The notes beneath the pieces are model-generated. The model was not told the DNA's origin. It made no database searches and saw only the letters and a list, made by a program, of their open reading frames with translations. 13,145 bases of DNA from Onstottus_A sp036505875 (lineage in GTDB: Bacteria > Acidobacteriota > Blastocatellia > UBA7656): positions 1-13,145 of the forward strand of contig DASXSR010000066.1 in the NCBI GenBank assembly GCA_036505875.1, written 5' to 3'. Shown piece by piece: positions 5,819 to 13,008 of this stretch (positions are counted from its first letter, which is position 1; each line of letters opens with the position of its first letter). The position numbers and the translations under genes are program-made.

Positions 5819-7840
5819 ATGACAAAGCGCAAACACTCCGTTAAGGGAAAGACGCAAACGGCGAAACGGATGACCGTCACGGTCCGCGGAGCGGTGCCGT
5901 ACCAGCCGAAAATGTCGAAGGCCGATACGCAGTCGGCGGTAGATAAACAACTCGGTAAGCGAGTAAAGCTTGCTGACTATCGGTTGACGGTCACTCCTCT
6001 TACCCCTGACGAGCGGGAGCTACTGATCGAGCAGGCGCTGCAGATGTTAGATAAGGTGTATGCTCACCTGCCGCTCAAGCGTGCTTTGCACGCAAATGAT
6101 CCGATCCAGTCGCTCCGGCTACTTCGCCTTCGCCAAGCCGGACTGGACGAACGGGCCTTCCATTCGGCGATGATGGATGTCTTCCTTGGCCTTCGCGACT
6201 TACACACCAACTACATTCTTCCAGCCGGATATGCTAACAAGTTCGCCTTTCTGCCGTTTCGAATTGAGGAGTTCTACGAACCGGGTGGCGTCGCCAAAAG
6301 CGCGGGCGTGGCGAAGCAGGTCCGGAAGTATGTCGTGTCGTGGGTTTCGCCGGTGAACACCGTGGGCAGCCTCAAGGAAGGCGCGGTAGTTACGCATTGG
6401 AACGGCAGCCCGATCGACCTGGCGGTAGCCCGTAATGGCAACCGCGAAGCGGGGAGCAATGCGGATGCGCGCCGTGCTCAGGGGATTGAGGCCTTGACGC
6501 TGCGCTGGCTCGGCATGTCGCTGCCGCCAGACGAAGACTGGGTAGATCTCACCTACTCCGACGGCACTAAGACCTACGAATCACGTTTCGACTGGGAAGT
6601 GATCGATCAGCCGGACCTGCAGACTTTACTCACCGGCCTGACCGGGAATGTCGGGGGGTCGCTTGGACTAGACCTGAACCGGACATTGCTGGATCGAGTC
6701 CGCAAGCTCGTTTTCGATCCGCAGGCCGTTTCCGTAGAGCGGGAGGCTAGCAAGCATCTGGAGAAGGCGCGCGTCGCCGCTCCCGAGCCTGTCCGGGCAG
6801 AAATCAGCCTGTTCCCAGATGTGTTCCCTCGGTTCGGTGCGATTACCACGCAATCGGGGACCTTCGGCTATATCCGGCTGAAGACCTTCGCCCCTCAATC
6901 TAATGACGTTGACGGCGTGGTTCAAGAGTTCGCCAGAATCCTGGCGACTCTGCCCCAAACCGGCCTCATTCTTGATGTCCGCGGCAATGGCGGCGGCTAC
7001 ATCAACATCGGAGAACGCATTTTGCAGATGCTGACTCCCGCGCGGATCATTCCCGAACCATTCCATTTCATCGCGACGCCGTTGACCCTTGCAATCGCGA
7101 CAGCCGAAAACGGGCTAGACGGCTGGAGTGAGACGATTGCTCAGGGTCTCGAATCCGGCGCCAGTTTTTCGCGCGGCCTACCGCTGACAGACCCAGCACA
7201 ATGCAACGACGTCGGTCAGATCTACCAGGGGCCGGTCGTGTTGGTTACCGACGCTCTGTGCTACAGCACGACCGACATTTGCTCGGCCGGATTTCAGGAT
7301 CACCAGATCGGCACCGTGCTCGGCTGTCACTCCAGCACCGGGGCCGGCGGGGCAAATGTTTGGGATCATCAGGGGCTTCAGGGCCTCGCGATCAAACCCG
7401 ATAACCCCTTCCTCGAGTTGCCGCAAGGGGCTGGAATGCGGGTCGCAGCTCGTCGTTGCACGCGCGTCGGCGATCGCTCTGGTACGCCGGTCGAAGACTA
7501 CGGAGTGATGTCTGACATCCGCTACTATATGACCAAGAGTGACGTGGTCGGAAACAACCCCGATCTGATTGCTGCCGCGGCCAAAATCCTCGCCGGTCTT
7601 CCCAAACAGACCCTCCGCTTGACCCCGGTCGCGGCCGCGCCGCTCCAGCAATTCACGGTCGACTGCACTAATATCGACCGACTCGACCTCTTCGTGAACG
7701 ACCGGCCCGCAGTCTCGCAAAACGTAGTCGCCAACTCGTTTGTTGTCACCTTACCAGCTCCGGCGATGATCGGGAGCACTGTTACCGGGAACGGATACCG
7801 CAAGGGAGAACTAGTGGTCAGCACCCGCTTACGGGTTTGA
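5819..7840 (+). CDS. S41-type peptidase-like protein without a signal peptide
   Basis: A protein of about 673 residues (681 from a TTG at 5795) with the layout of S41 (C-terminal-processing/tricorn-core) peptidases. Numbered from the TTG: an N-terminal helical domain with LRDLHTNYILP (133-143), a PDZ-like stretch around SLKEGAVVTHWNGSPI (192-207), GYIRLKTF (358-365), LILDVRGNGGG (391-401) and VLVTDALCYSTTD (482-494). S491 is the likely nucleophile, with D494 where Glu is more usual. Residues about 606-681 look like a beta-rich extra domain. The start at 5819 is preferred because GAGGG lies four bases before it; ATG 5798 overlaps the preceding stop and has no clear ribosome site. The N-terminus is Lys/Thr-rich with no export signal, unusual for this family. 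The membrane-protein gene follows after 9 bp. Confidence 0.82.
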   Translation: MTKRKHSVKGKTQTAKRMTVTVRGAVPYQPKMSKADTQSAVDKQLGKRVKLADYRLTVTPLTPDERELLIEQALQMLDKVYAHLPLKRALHANDPIQSLRLLRLRQAGLDERAFHSAMMDVFLGLRDLHTNYILPAGYANKFAFLPFRIEEFYEPGGVAKSAGVAKQVRKYVVSWVSPVNTVGSLKEGAVVTHWNGSPIDLAVARNGNREAGSNADARRAQGIEALTLRWLGMSLPPDEDWVDLTYSDGTKTYESRFDWEVIDQPDLQTLLTGLTGNVGGSLGLDLNRTLLDRVRKLVFDPQAVSVEREASKHLEKARVAAPEPVRAEISLFPDVFPRFGAITTQSGTFGYIRLKTFAPQSNDVDGVVQEFARILATLPQTGLILDVRGNGGGYINIGERILQMLTPARIIPEPFHFIATPLTLAIATAENGLDGWSETIAQGLESGASFSRGLPLTDPAQCNDVGQIYQGPVVLVTDALCYSTTDICSAGFQDHQIGTVLGCHSSTGAGGANVWDHQGLQGLAIKPDNPFLELPQGAGMRVAARRCTRVGDRSGTPVEDYGVMSDIRYYMTKSDVVGNNPDLIAAAAKILAGLPKQTLRLTPVAAAPLQQFTVDCTNIDRLDLFVNDRPAVSQNVVANSFVVTLPAPAMIGSTVTGNGYRKGELVVSTRLRV

Positions 7841-7849
7841 CCTTCACAC

Positions 7850-8275
7850 ATGATGGATGTGTCTGGTCGCAAACCGTGGGTTCGTGCGACCATCGTAGCC
7901 GGCATTGCGTACTTTGTCGTCGGTTACGGATCAGCCGCGCTGGATCCGTCTGTGCCCGATAAGGCTCGCTTCGCGTGGCGGCTGTCGGCGTGGGTGGTCA
8001 GCGCCGCAGTGTTTGCGGCTCATATTGGATACGAGCACTTTCGGCTGGCCGACTCGCCTCGTGCGATAGCTCTGCACTCAGCCGCGGCCGTCGCGCTCGG
8101 GGCCTTCCTGCTCGCAGCCGCGGCTACGGTTCGTTCGGCTGTGTCGGCTTCATACGCTCCGCACTGGCGGTTTCTTCTCGCACTTGTGGTTTGGCCGGTC
8201 ATTACCGGCGTTCCGGCGTTTGTTGTTGCGCTCGTTGCGGGCGCAGCGTTGGCCCGCCTTCCGCGACGAGCCTAG
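7850..8275 (+). CDS. Four-helix membrane protein of unknown function
   Basis: A 141-residue, Ala/Val-rich integral membrane protein with four predicted transmembrane segments at about residues 11-31, 41-61, 72-96 and 106-135, and a basic end (LPRRA) typical of a cytoplasmic terminus. No catalytic or transport motif is visible and I do not recognise the family. It begins 9 bp after the peptidase stop, at either of two adjacent ATGs (7850 or 7853) with no clear ribosome site, so it is probably translated by coupling to the peptidase gene. Codon use is GC-rich like the peptidase and unlike the gene that follows. A partner role for the S41 protein is suggested only by position. Confidence 0.7.
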   Translation: MMDVSGRKPWVRATIVAGIAYFVVGYGSAALDPSVPDKARFAWRLSAWVVSAAVFAAHIGYEHFRLADSPRAIALHSAAAVALGAFLLAAAATVRSAVSASYAPHWRFLLALVVWPVITGVPAFVVALVAGAALARLPRRA

Positions 8276-8342
8276 CCGAGTGGTATTTCAGTCTATTGAA
8301 GCACACATCCGGGAGGCCCAACGTGAAGAATTGCGAATGATG

Positions 8343-8348
8343 TATAAT
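8343..8348 (+). promoter_or_regulatory. Consensus -10 element before the NHLP-like gene
   Basis: A perfect TATAAT lies 30 bp before the ATG at 8378, preceded directly by TG. No good -35 is present at 16-18 bp spacing. It suggests that the next gene is expressed on its own, separately from the peptidase and membrane-protein genes. Confidence 0.45.
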
Positions 8349-8377
8349 CACGACAATGTCTTGAAAGGAGTATCACT

Positions 8378-8782
8378 ATGCCAAGTAAGATCGTTGACCT
8401 TTCGGCTCGATCTAGAATTATCCGCGATGAGCCTTTCCATGTCCATTTTTGGGAATGCACACCCAAAGAGTACCTGGAGCTGTTGAAAACCCCCAGAAAA
8501 GTCTTGGCTGCGATGGGAGTAGAAATTCCATCTAGTTGTCGAATTGAAACTACCATAGAAAACCACGACTGGTTGGAGCAGCATACAAAGGGTTTTACAG
8601 CAGCGAATGGGACAATAGTCTGCAATGTGGGCGGGGGTAATATCGCGCGAGGCGTGTATAGGATCGTGAGTTACGGGCACGATAAAACCTCCATAGGCAA
8701 GTTCAAGAAGAAGCTGCTGCATTCGCCGGAAGAGGAAGAAGTAGGAAGTAAGCGGAGCGGACGACAACAGAAAAAAGCCTAA
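8378..8782 (+). CDS. Possible RiPP precursor with NHLP-like leader segment
   Basis: A soluble 134-residue protein with a strong AAAGGAG ribosome site (8364-8370). Residues 30-62 (KEYLELLKTPRKVLAAMGVEIP, given split at 30-49 and 50-51, then SSCRIETTIEN) resemble the nitrile-hydratase-derived NHLP leader, whose hallmarks are a helix with LL..P..VL...G.EIP and then a charged beta strand. A double/triple glycine follows at 85-87 (NVGGGN), a place where leaders are often cut. The rest, after residue 87, is Arg/Lys-rich and ends EEEEVGSKRSGRQQKKA; it is not rich in Cys, Ser or Thr, unlike most modified cores. No maturation enzyme or exporter lies in the window. Alternatives are a diverged nitrile hydratase alpha N-domain or an unrelated small protein. 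The gene looks more AT-rich than the neighbours to its left. Confidence 0.5.
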   Translation: MPSKIVDLSARSRIIRDEPFHVHFWECTPKEYLELLKTPRKVLAAMGVEIPSSCRIETTIENHDWLEQHTKGFTAANGTIVCNVGGGNIARGVYRIVSYGHDKTSIGKFKKKLLHSPEEEEVGSKRSGRQQKKA

Positions 8783-8874
8783 CAACATAGGAATTCATGC
8801 GGCGCGGATTTAGCAGGTTTACTTTGCGGGTTCGGCGGCAGCTCTGTTACTCCTGTCGTTAGCCGGTCGTTATC

Positions 8875-8890
8875 TCGGAACCTCGGAACC
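8875..8890. repeat. 8-bp tandem repeat at the edge of the duplicated PBP fragment
   Basis: TCGGAACC occurs twice in perfect tandem, ending one base before the stop codon of the displaced penicillin-binding-protein fragment. The bases after the intact gene's stop (9541-9550) are different. It may be a scar of the rearrangement or chance. The rest of 8783-8891 shows no open frame or RNA. Confidence 0.4.
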
Positions 8891-8891
8891 T

Positions 8892-9119
8892 TCACGGTTT
8901 ACCCGTCGCCTTCTTGATCTGCTTCTTCATCTCGCGACCGGCTTCGTCGATTGTCCGCTCCGCGTCGCGCAAAACCTTCTTTGCTTTGTCTTCCAGATCA
9001 ATCTGATCTTCGGGCCATTGGAAACCTGGGATCGGGCTAAGCTCGGGATGCTCGCTTGCGTGAGCCTCACAAACCTATTGGGTCACCTGGTTGAAATGTT
9101 GACCGGTCGGCACGGGACA
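8892..9119 (-). pseudogene. Displaced 3' end of a PBP1b-type gene
   Basis: Reading leftward, this segment encodes the same C-terminus as the intact penicillin-binding protein, from a Cys-Pro pair (codons 9114-9119) to GKP-stop (stop at 8892-8894). From 8892 to about 9079 it aligns without any gap to 9551-9738, offset exactly 659 bp, with roughly 22 mismatches by hand count (about 88% identity). Nearly all codon differences are synonymous; protein changes are few (K/R, V/I, I/S, G/S). Farther in, only the CP, F and TQ residues still match. A TAG at 9075-9077 replaces a Gln codon. The fragment has no start or catalytic domain and cannot work as a PBP. It abuts hicA at 9134. Confidence 0.85.
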
Positions 9120-9127
9120 ATTATTGT
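9099..9127 (+). promoter_or_regulatory. Candidate promoter of hicAB
   Basis: TTGACC (9099-9104; 5/6 to the -35) is followed after 17 bp by TATTGT (9122-9127; 4/6 to the -10). The predicted transcription start falls on or next to the GTG at 9134, so hicA may be leaderless, which would explain its lack of a ribosome binding site. The promoter lies at the inner end of the PBP fragment. Confidence 0.35.
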
Positions 9128-9133
9128 TCATAA

Positions 9134-9321
9134 GTGAAGGTAAGAGATCTCGTTAAACTTATTGAAAAGAATGGTTGGTATTGGGTGAGAACAAAAGGCA
9201 GCCATCATCAAACAAGCATCCGACGAAGCGCGGCCTCGTGACAGTTCCTGGTAATCTAGGCGACGACCTCGCTCCGGGGACGGCTAACAACATATTGAAG
9301 CAGGCAGGACTAAAGTCATGA
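9134..9321 (+). pseudogene. hicA: HicA mRNA interferase toxin, frameshifted
   Basis: Intact HicA is a small dsRBD-like ribonuclease of about 60 residues that cleaves mRNA with a histidine in its GSH motif. Here the frame from GTG 9134 gives KVRDLVKLIEKNGWYWVRTKGSHHQ, split at residues 2-14 and 15-26, then shifts and stops at 9239-9241. The second half, KHPTKRGLVTVPG and DDLAPGTANNILKQAGLKS, is open one frame over from 9214 to the TGA at 9319-9321. Inserting one base near 9212, restoring a TAC Tyr codon, would give a normal 62-residue HicA. The active-site histidine is kept, but most of the beta sheet and the last helix would be lost. The TGA overlaps the hicB ATG (ATGA), the usual coupled arrangement. 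A sequencing error is possible. Confidence 0.85.
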
Positions 9322-9533
9322 AAAAGTACTTGATCATTGTGGAAGAAACCGAAACAGGATATTCGGCCTATTCGCCCGATGTGCCGGGATGTGGCTCAAC
9401 AGGAAAGACCAAAGAAGAGGTTGAGCGCAATATTCAGGAGGCCATTGCTTTCCATCTGGAAGGATTGCGGGAAGAAGGCTACGAAATCCCGGAGCCGAGC
9501 AGCTACTCCTCATATGTTGAAGTCGCCGCTTAA
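9318..9533 (+). CDS. hicB: HicB-family antitoxin, short form
   Basis: A 71-residue protein with the partial RNase H-like fold of HicB antitoxins: KYLIIVEETETGYSAYSPDVPGC split at residues 3-14 and 15-25, a turn at GSTGKTKEE and the helix VERNIQEAIAFHLEGLREEG (35-54). It normally binds and masks HicA. It stops after EVAA and has no C-terminal helix-turn-helix or ribbon-helix-helix, so it is the short type without its own DNA-binding domain. AGGA lies eight bases before the ATG, and the ATGA overlap couples it to hicA. The gene is intact while its toxin is broken. It ends 17 bp from the stop of the convergent PBP gene, with no obvious terminator between them. Confidence 0.9.
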   Translation: MKKYLIIVEETETGYSAYSPDVPGCGSTGKTKEEVERNIQEAIAFHLEGLREEGYEIPEPSSYSSYVEVAA

Positions 9534-9550
9534 AACCGTGCCTGATCATC

Positions 9551-12082
9551 TCAGGGCTTTCCGGTTGCTTTCTTGATCTGCTTCTTCATCTCGCGACCGG
9601 CTTCGTCGATTGTCTTCTCCGCGTCCCGCAATACCTTCTTCGCTTTGTCTTCAAGATCAACCTGATCCTCGGGCCACTGGAAACCTGGGATCGGGATCAG
9701 CTCGGGATGCTCGCCCGCGTGCGCCTCACAAACCTGCTGCGGTTGAGTGCCCTCGACGAAATACTCAGTCTTGCGCGTTGGGCAACTGTCAGTCGCCAGC
9801 AACGCCGTTGTCGGATCGACCTCAGAAGTCACGATACCGTCCGGCGGAGGCGAGAAACTCTCGCCGCCAAGCTCGGGCCTCAACGCAAGTGCGGCTTTCA
9901 TGAACGAAGCCCAGATGGGAAGCGCCGACTTCGCTCCTTCAAGACCCAGCTCCGAGTTGTCGTCGAACCCCACCCAAACCACGCACACAATGTTCGGCGT
10001 GTAACCCGCAAACCAGCCGTCGCGTGAGGTGCCCGTCTTGCCCGCAGCCGCTTTTTCAGTGAAACCCATCGCGCGAGCGCGCGCCGCCGTGCCTCGGTTC
10101 AAGACGTCTTGCATGATGTTGGTCATCAGCCAACTGACCTCAGGTCTGAGCGCCTGCCTCGTGTTTGATTTTGCTTCGGTCAAGCCGACGCCGTCGGAGT
10201 TTGTGATGCGTTTGATCGGGCGCGACTCTGCGAGCGCTCCGCTGTTGGCAAAGGCAGTGTAAGCTTGCGCCACTTGGAGCGGCGTTGCTTCGGCGGTCCC
10301 AAGTGCGAGCGCAGGAAAAGGTTGAGGCCGCGGCAGCCCGAGCTTCTCAGCCATGCGCGCGATCTTGTTGTAGCCGACCTTCTCGGCGATGCGAACCGTC
10401 ACGACATTGAGCGAGTGGACCAGCCCTTCGCGAAGAGGAACTTCTCGATCTGAATAAGTCTTACCGAAATTTTCCGGTGAGTAAGTCTGACCGCGGCCAT
10501 AATAAAAAGTCTCCGGCGCATCCATAAACAGCGAGGCAGGAGTGAGCTTCTCGTCGGCAGTGTCATCGTAAGCGCTGTTCAACGCAGTCGCGTAGACAAT
10601 CGGCTTGAACACCGAGCCCGGTTGCCGATTTGCGTCGACTGCGCGATTGAGTTGACTCTGACCGTAATCGCGGCCACCGACCATCGCAAGGATCTCCCCG
10701 GTCTTTGCGTTCAACGCTACGAGCGCGGCTTGAAGCGTGCCGGGCGGCACTCGGTTCTTCTTGCGCTTGGCGAAGATCTGATCGAGCGAAGCCAAATTGT
10801 CATTGACAGCTTTGTCAGCCGCGCGTTGGAGATCCATGTCGATCGTGGTGTAAACACGATACGACTGGCGCGCTGGATCGCGAGTCGGAAGCTCATTGGA
10901 CAACTGCTGCTGAAGGTAATCGACGAAATACGGCGCATCGCTATTGAGCGCGCTTCGTTTTGGAACAACCTTCAGCTCGGCAGCCTTCGCCTGCGCGGCT
11001 TTGTCGGGCAGGATGGACCCGGCTTCAGCCATCGCGTCAAGCACCTGGTTGCGTCGAGCTTTTGATCGCTCCAGATCGCGATAGGGCGAGTAGAGGCTTG
11101 GGCCTCTGATTATGCCGGCAAGGAAGGCGGACTCGGGAAGCGTCAGGTTCACTACGTCCTTGTTGAAGTAAGCCGAGGCCGCTTCACCGACGCCGTTTAT
11201 CGAATAGGCGCCCTCTTGTCCCATAAAAATGTCGTTGGAATAAAGCTGAAAGATTTCTTCTTTCGAGAGCTTGGTTTCAAGCACCAGCGCGATCATCATC
11301 TCCTGAGCTTTTCGTTTCCAGGTTCGCTCGGGAGTGAGGAAGAAATTTTTGACGAGTTGTTGAGTGATCGACGAGCCGCCTTCCAACCGTCCGCTCTCGC
11401 CCACATCGCGCCGAGCAGCCCGGATGATTCCTCGGATGTTGATGCCCGGATGGTCGAAGAACTGGCGGTCCTCGATGGCGACAACCGCGTTGACGTAATC
11501 CCTGGGCAGATCCTTGAACGAGACGAGTTTTTGTTTTTGGTGCTGCTTTTCGTTGGAGATGGCGGTCACGAGTTCGGGCTCGATCACCGAGCTGTCCAGG
11601 TTGCGCTTGGTGTCGGCGTCGGTGATCTTGTTGACGGACTTGCCGCCGGAGCCAAAGATAATGCTAAGGTTGGGAAACTGGCGAACGCCGTTGATTATCG
11701 CGTCAGTACTCGTGTGAATCTCAACTATACTCCCTTTGATTTGATACCGGCCGCGGTTTGAGTCGGCGTCCTTGGTCGAATCGACGTAGCCGATTCCGTC
11801 GAGGTAGCTCTTCAACGAGCCGAGCGTCATTCCCTGGCCTACCCGGATCGAGCGAGGCGTCGCGTAGATGCGGGTAGTTCGCACGATCACATCGCCTCGC
11901 AGTCGCGCATCGATCATGCTGGCGTACTTAAGATAGAAGAACGCGAAAACTACGGCAAAGATGATGGCGAGGATTCCGAGGATTGCAAGCCTCACCGGCG
12001 AGAAGATTCGGCGAATCAGGCTCTTTCGCGGCTCTTCCCTTTGAATGACCCGAGTCTTGAGATTTTCTCTGACAGTTACCAA
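9551..12082 (-). CDS. mrcB: Class A penicillin-binding protein, PBP1b type (GT51 + transpeptidase)
   Basis: An 843-residue bifunctional cell-wall synthase that polymerises lipid II and cross-links peptidoglycan. Order: basic cytoplasmic tail, one membrane anchor (about 31-52), a UB2H-like domain (about 64-125, TTRIYATPRSIRVGQG) as in PBP1b, then GT51 with IEDRQFFDHPG (203-213, catalytic E204), EGGSSITQQLVKN (234-246) and RKAQEMMIALVLETKLSKEEI split around 257-277. The transpeptidase has SVFK (S490, K493), SLN (557-559) and KTGTS (682-686). A C-terminal extension holds Cys766 and Cys785, possibly disulfide-linked, and a charged helical tail. The TTG start is the only start codon between the upstream in-frame stop and the anchor; its ribosome site is weak. 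The last 63 codons have a second copy at 8892-9079. The gene is divergent from the zinc-ribbon gene across a repeat region. Confidence 0.95.
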   Translation of the reverse strand: MVTVRENLKTRVIQREEPRKSLIRRIFSPVRLAILGILAIIFAVVFAFFYLKYASMIDARLRGDVIVRTTRIYATPRSIRVGQGMTLGSLKSYLDGIGYVDSTKDADSNRGRYQIKGSIVEIHTSTDAIINGVRQFPNLSIIFGSGGKSVNKITDADTKRNLDSSVIEPELVTAISNEKQHQKQKLVSFKDLPRDYVNAVVAIEDRQFFDHPGINIRGIIRAARRDVGESGRLEGGSSITQQLVKNFFLTPERTWKRKAQEMMIALVLETKLSKEEIFQLYSNDIFMGQEGAYSINGVGEAASAYFNKDVVNLTLPESAFLAGIIRGPSLYSPYRDLERSKARRNQVLDAMAEAGSILPDKAAQAKAAELKVVPKRSALNSDAPYFVDYLQQQLSNELPTRDPARQSYRVYTTIDMDLQRAADKAVNDNLASLDQIFAKRKKNRVPPGTLQAALVALNAKTGEILAMVGGRDYGQSQLNRAVDANRQPGSVFKPIVYATALNSAYDDTADEKLTPASLFMDAPETFYYGRGQTYSPENFGKTYSDREVPLREGLVHSLNVVTVRIAEKVGYNKIARMAEKLGLPRPQPFPALALGTAEATPLQVAQAYTAFANSGALAESRPIKRITNSDGVGLTEAKSNTRQALRPEVSWLMTNIMQDVLNRGTAARARAMGFTEKAAAGKTGTSRDGWFAGYTPNIVCVVWVGFDDNSELGLEGAKSALPIWASFMKAALALRPELGGESFSPPPDGIVTSEVDPTTALLATDSCPTRKTEYFVEGTQPQQVCEAHAGEHPELIPIPGFQWPEDQVDLEDKAKKVLRDAEKTIDEAGREMKKQIKKATGKP

Positions 12083-12216
12083 GGCTCTTACAAACTTTCT
12101 TTGAACTACGTCGGGCGGTTAGATTCCTGCGTGCGCGATTTGGTTGTTGGGCTAACCGCAGTGAGAGCCAAGAATTACTGTAGCACCGTCGCGAGCAAAC
12201 TGCCACTGAATATTCT

Positions 12217-12333
12217 CCATTTTCCATTTTCCATTTTCCATATGCCATTTTACATTTATCATTCTTGATTGCCAGAGCTTATTCAATGGCAAATAGCAAA
12301 TGTCAGATGAGAAATGGAAAATGGTGTGATGCC
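12217..12333. repeat. Two facing arrays of 7-bp units
   Basis: Left array 12217-12265 is seven heptads: CCATTTT three times, CCATATG, CCATTTT, ACATTTA, TCATTCT. After a 19-bp centre (12266-12284) the right array 12285-12333 is seven heptads of the opposite orientation: AATGGCA, AATAGCA, AATGTCA, GATGAGA, AATGGAA, AATGGTG, TGATGCC. The core CAT (or ATG) keeps its place in nearly every unit. The two 49-bp arms face each other, so the region could extrude as an imperfect cruciform. It lies between two divergent genes and touches the start of the zinc-ribbon gene. Confidence 0.65.
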
Positions 12334-12976
12334 TGCGTGCCCGAGGTGTAATAAACGGCCAGCCAAGAGATTCTGTCCGGCGCTGAGGACAAAGATCTGC
12401 GCCGCCTGCTGCGCGCGCGAGCGGATGATTGAGCTTGCTTGCCCAGAAAGCTGTCCGTATCTCATCGACGCTCGCGCGACCGCTCTGGAACGCGAGCGAG
12501 AGCTACGCCGAAAAGAAGCTTCGTCAATCGGCGCTTCTGACTTGAGTCTCAGCCAACGCGGCTTGATTTGCGTCCAAGCAATCGAGCGGGCGATTCTTGA
12601 CACCACGCGCAGCACAGGTGAGCTTTCGATTCGCGACATCGATGACGCGGAGATTCTCGCCACACTAGAGAACGCGCTGAAGAATCTCGAGACCGAAGAG
12701 AGCGGTTTGATCTACGAACACCGGGCCTCAACGTTGAGGATCGACCAGCTCAGCAGGCGCATCCGCGAAGCGCTCGACGAAACGAGCAAAGAGATTCCGG
12801 CAGAAGCGCGCCCGCGCCGCGGCGATATGCTCAAGGCGATGACATTTTTGCGCGAGACCGTCAAGGCTCACACCCAGCGCGCGGTGGGCAACCGCGAAGC
12901 CTCGCGTAGCTATATCCGTTACATTTCGCTTTTCTATCCCTGGCCGGAAGAAGCTACGAGGCCGCTTATCATCTGA
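12329..12976 (+). CDS. Eight-cysteine zinc-ribbon protein of unknown function
   Basis: A protein of about 215 residues. From this start the first 42 residues hold eight cysteines: CPRC, FCPAL, KICAACC and ACPESCPYL, almost certainly two zinc sites in a treble-clef or ribbon arrangement. The motif PAKRFCPA...KICA.CC...CPESCPYL recalls, from memory, an uncharacterised family seen in Acidobacteriota and Planctomycetes. After it come a charged helix (ATALERERELRRKEAS), a helical middle and a C-terminal LFYPWPEE. It is likely a cytoplasmic nucleic-acid- or protein-binding factor; no enzyme motif is visible. An in-frame ATG at 12314 lies within the heptad repeats, so the ATG at 12329 is preferred; neither has a clear ribosome site. 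The next gene begins 32 bp downstream. Confidence 0.7.
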   Translation: MPACPRCNKRPAKRFCPALRTKICAACCARERMIELACPESCPYLIDARATALERERELRRKEASSIGASDLSLSQRGLICVQAIERAILDTTRSTGELSIRDIDDAEILATLENALKNLETEESGLIYEHRASTLRIDQLSRRIREALDETSKEIPAEARPRRGDMLKAMTFLRETVKAHTQRAVGNREASRSYIRYISLFYPWPEEATRPLII

Positions 12977-13008
12977 GTTGTGCACAAGGTTTCAATTACC
13001 GGATAAAA

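Noticed and set aside
7178..7720. 180-codon minus-strand frame inside the S41 gene
   Set aside because: It lies wholly antisense to clear S41 motifs and reads as Gly/Arg/Val-rich shadow sequence of GC-rich DNA.
11216..11761. 181-codon plus-strand frame inside the PBP gene
   Set aside because: Antisense to the GT51 domain, with no ribosome site or family resemblance.
12314..12328. Upstream ATG as the start of the zinc-ribbon protein
   Set aside because: The five extra codons come from the heptad repeat and lie outside the conserved cysteine region.
12217..12333. CRISPR-like array
   Set aside because: Units are 7 bp with no spacers and the two halves face each other; there are no cas genes.
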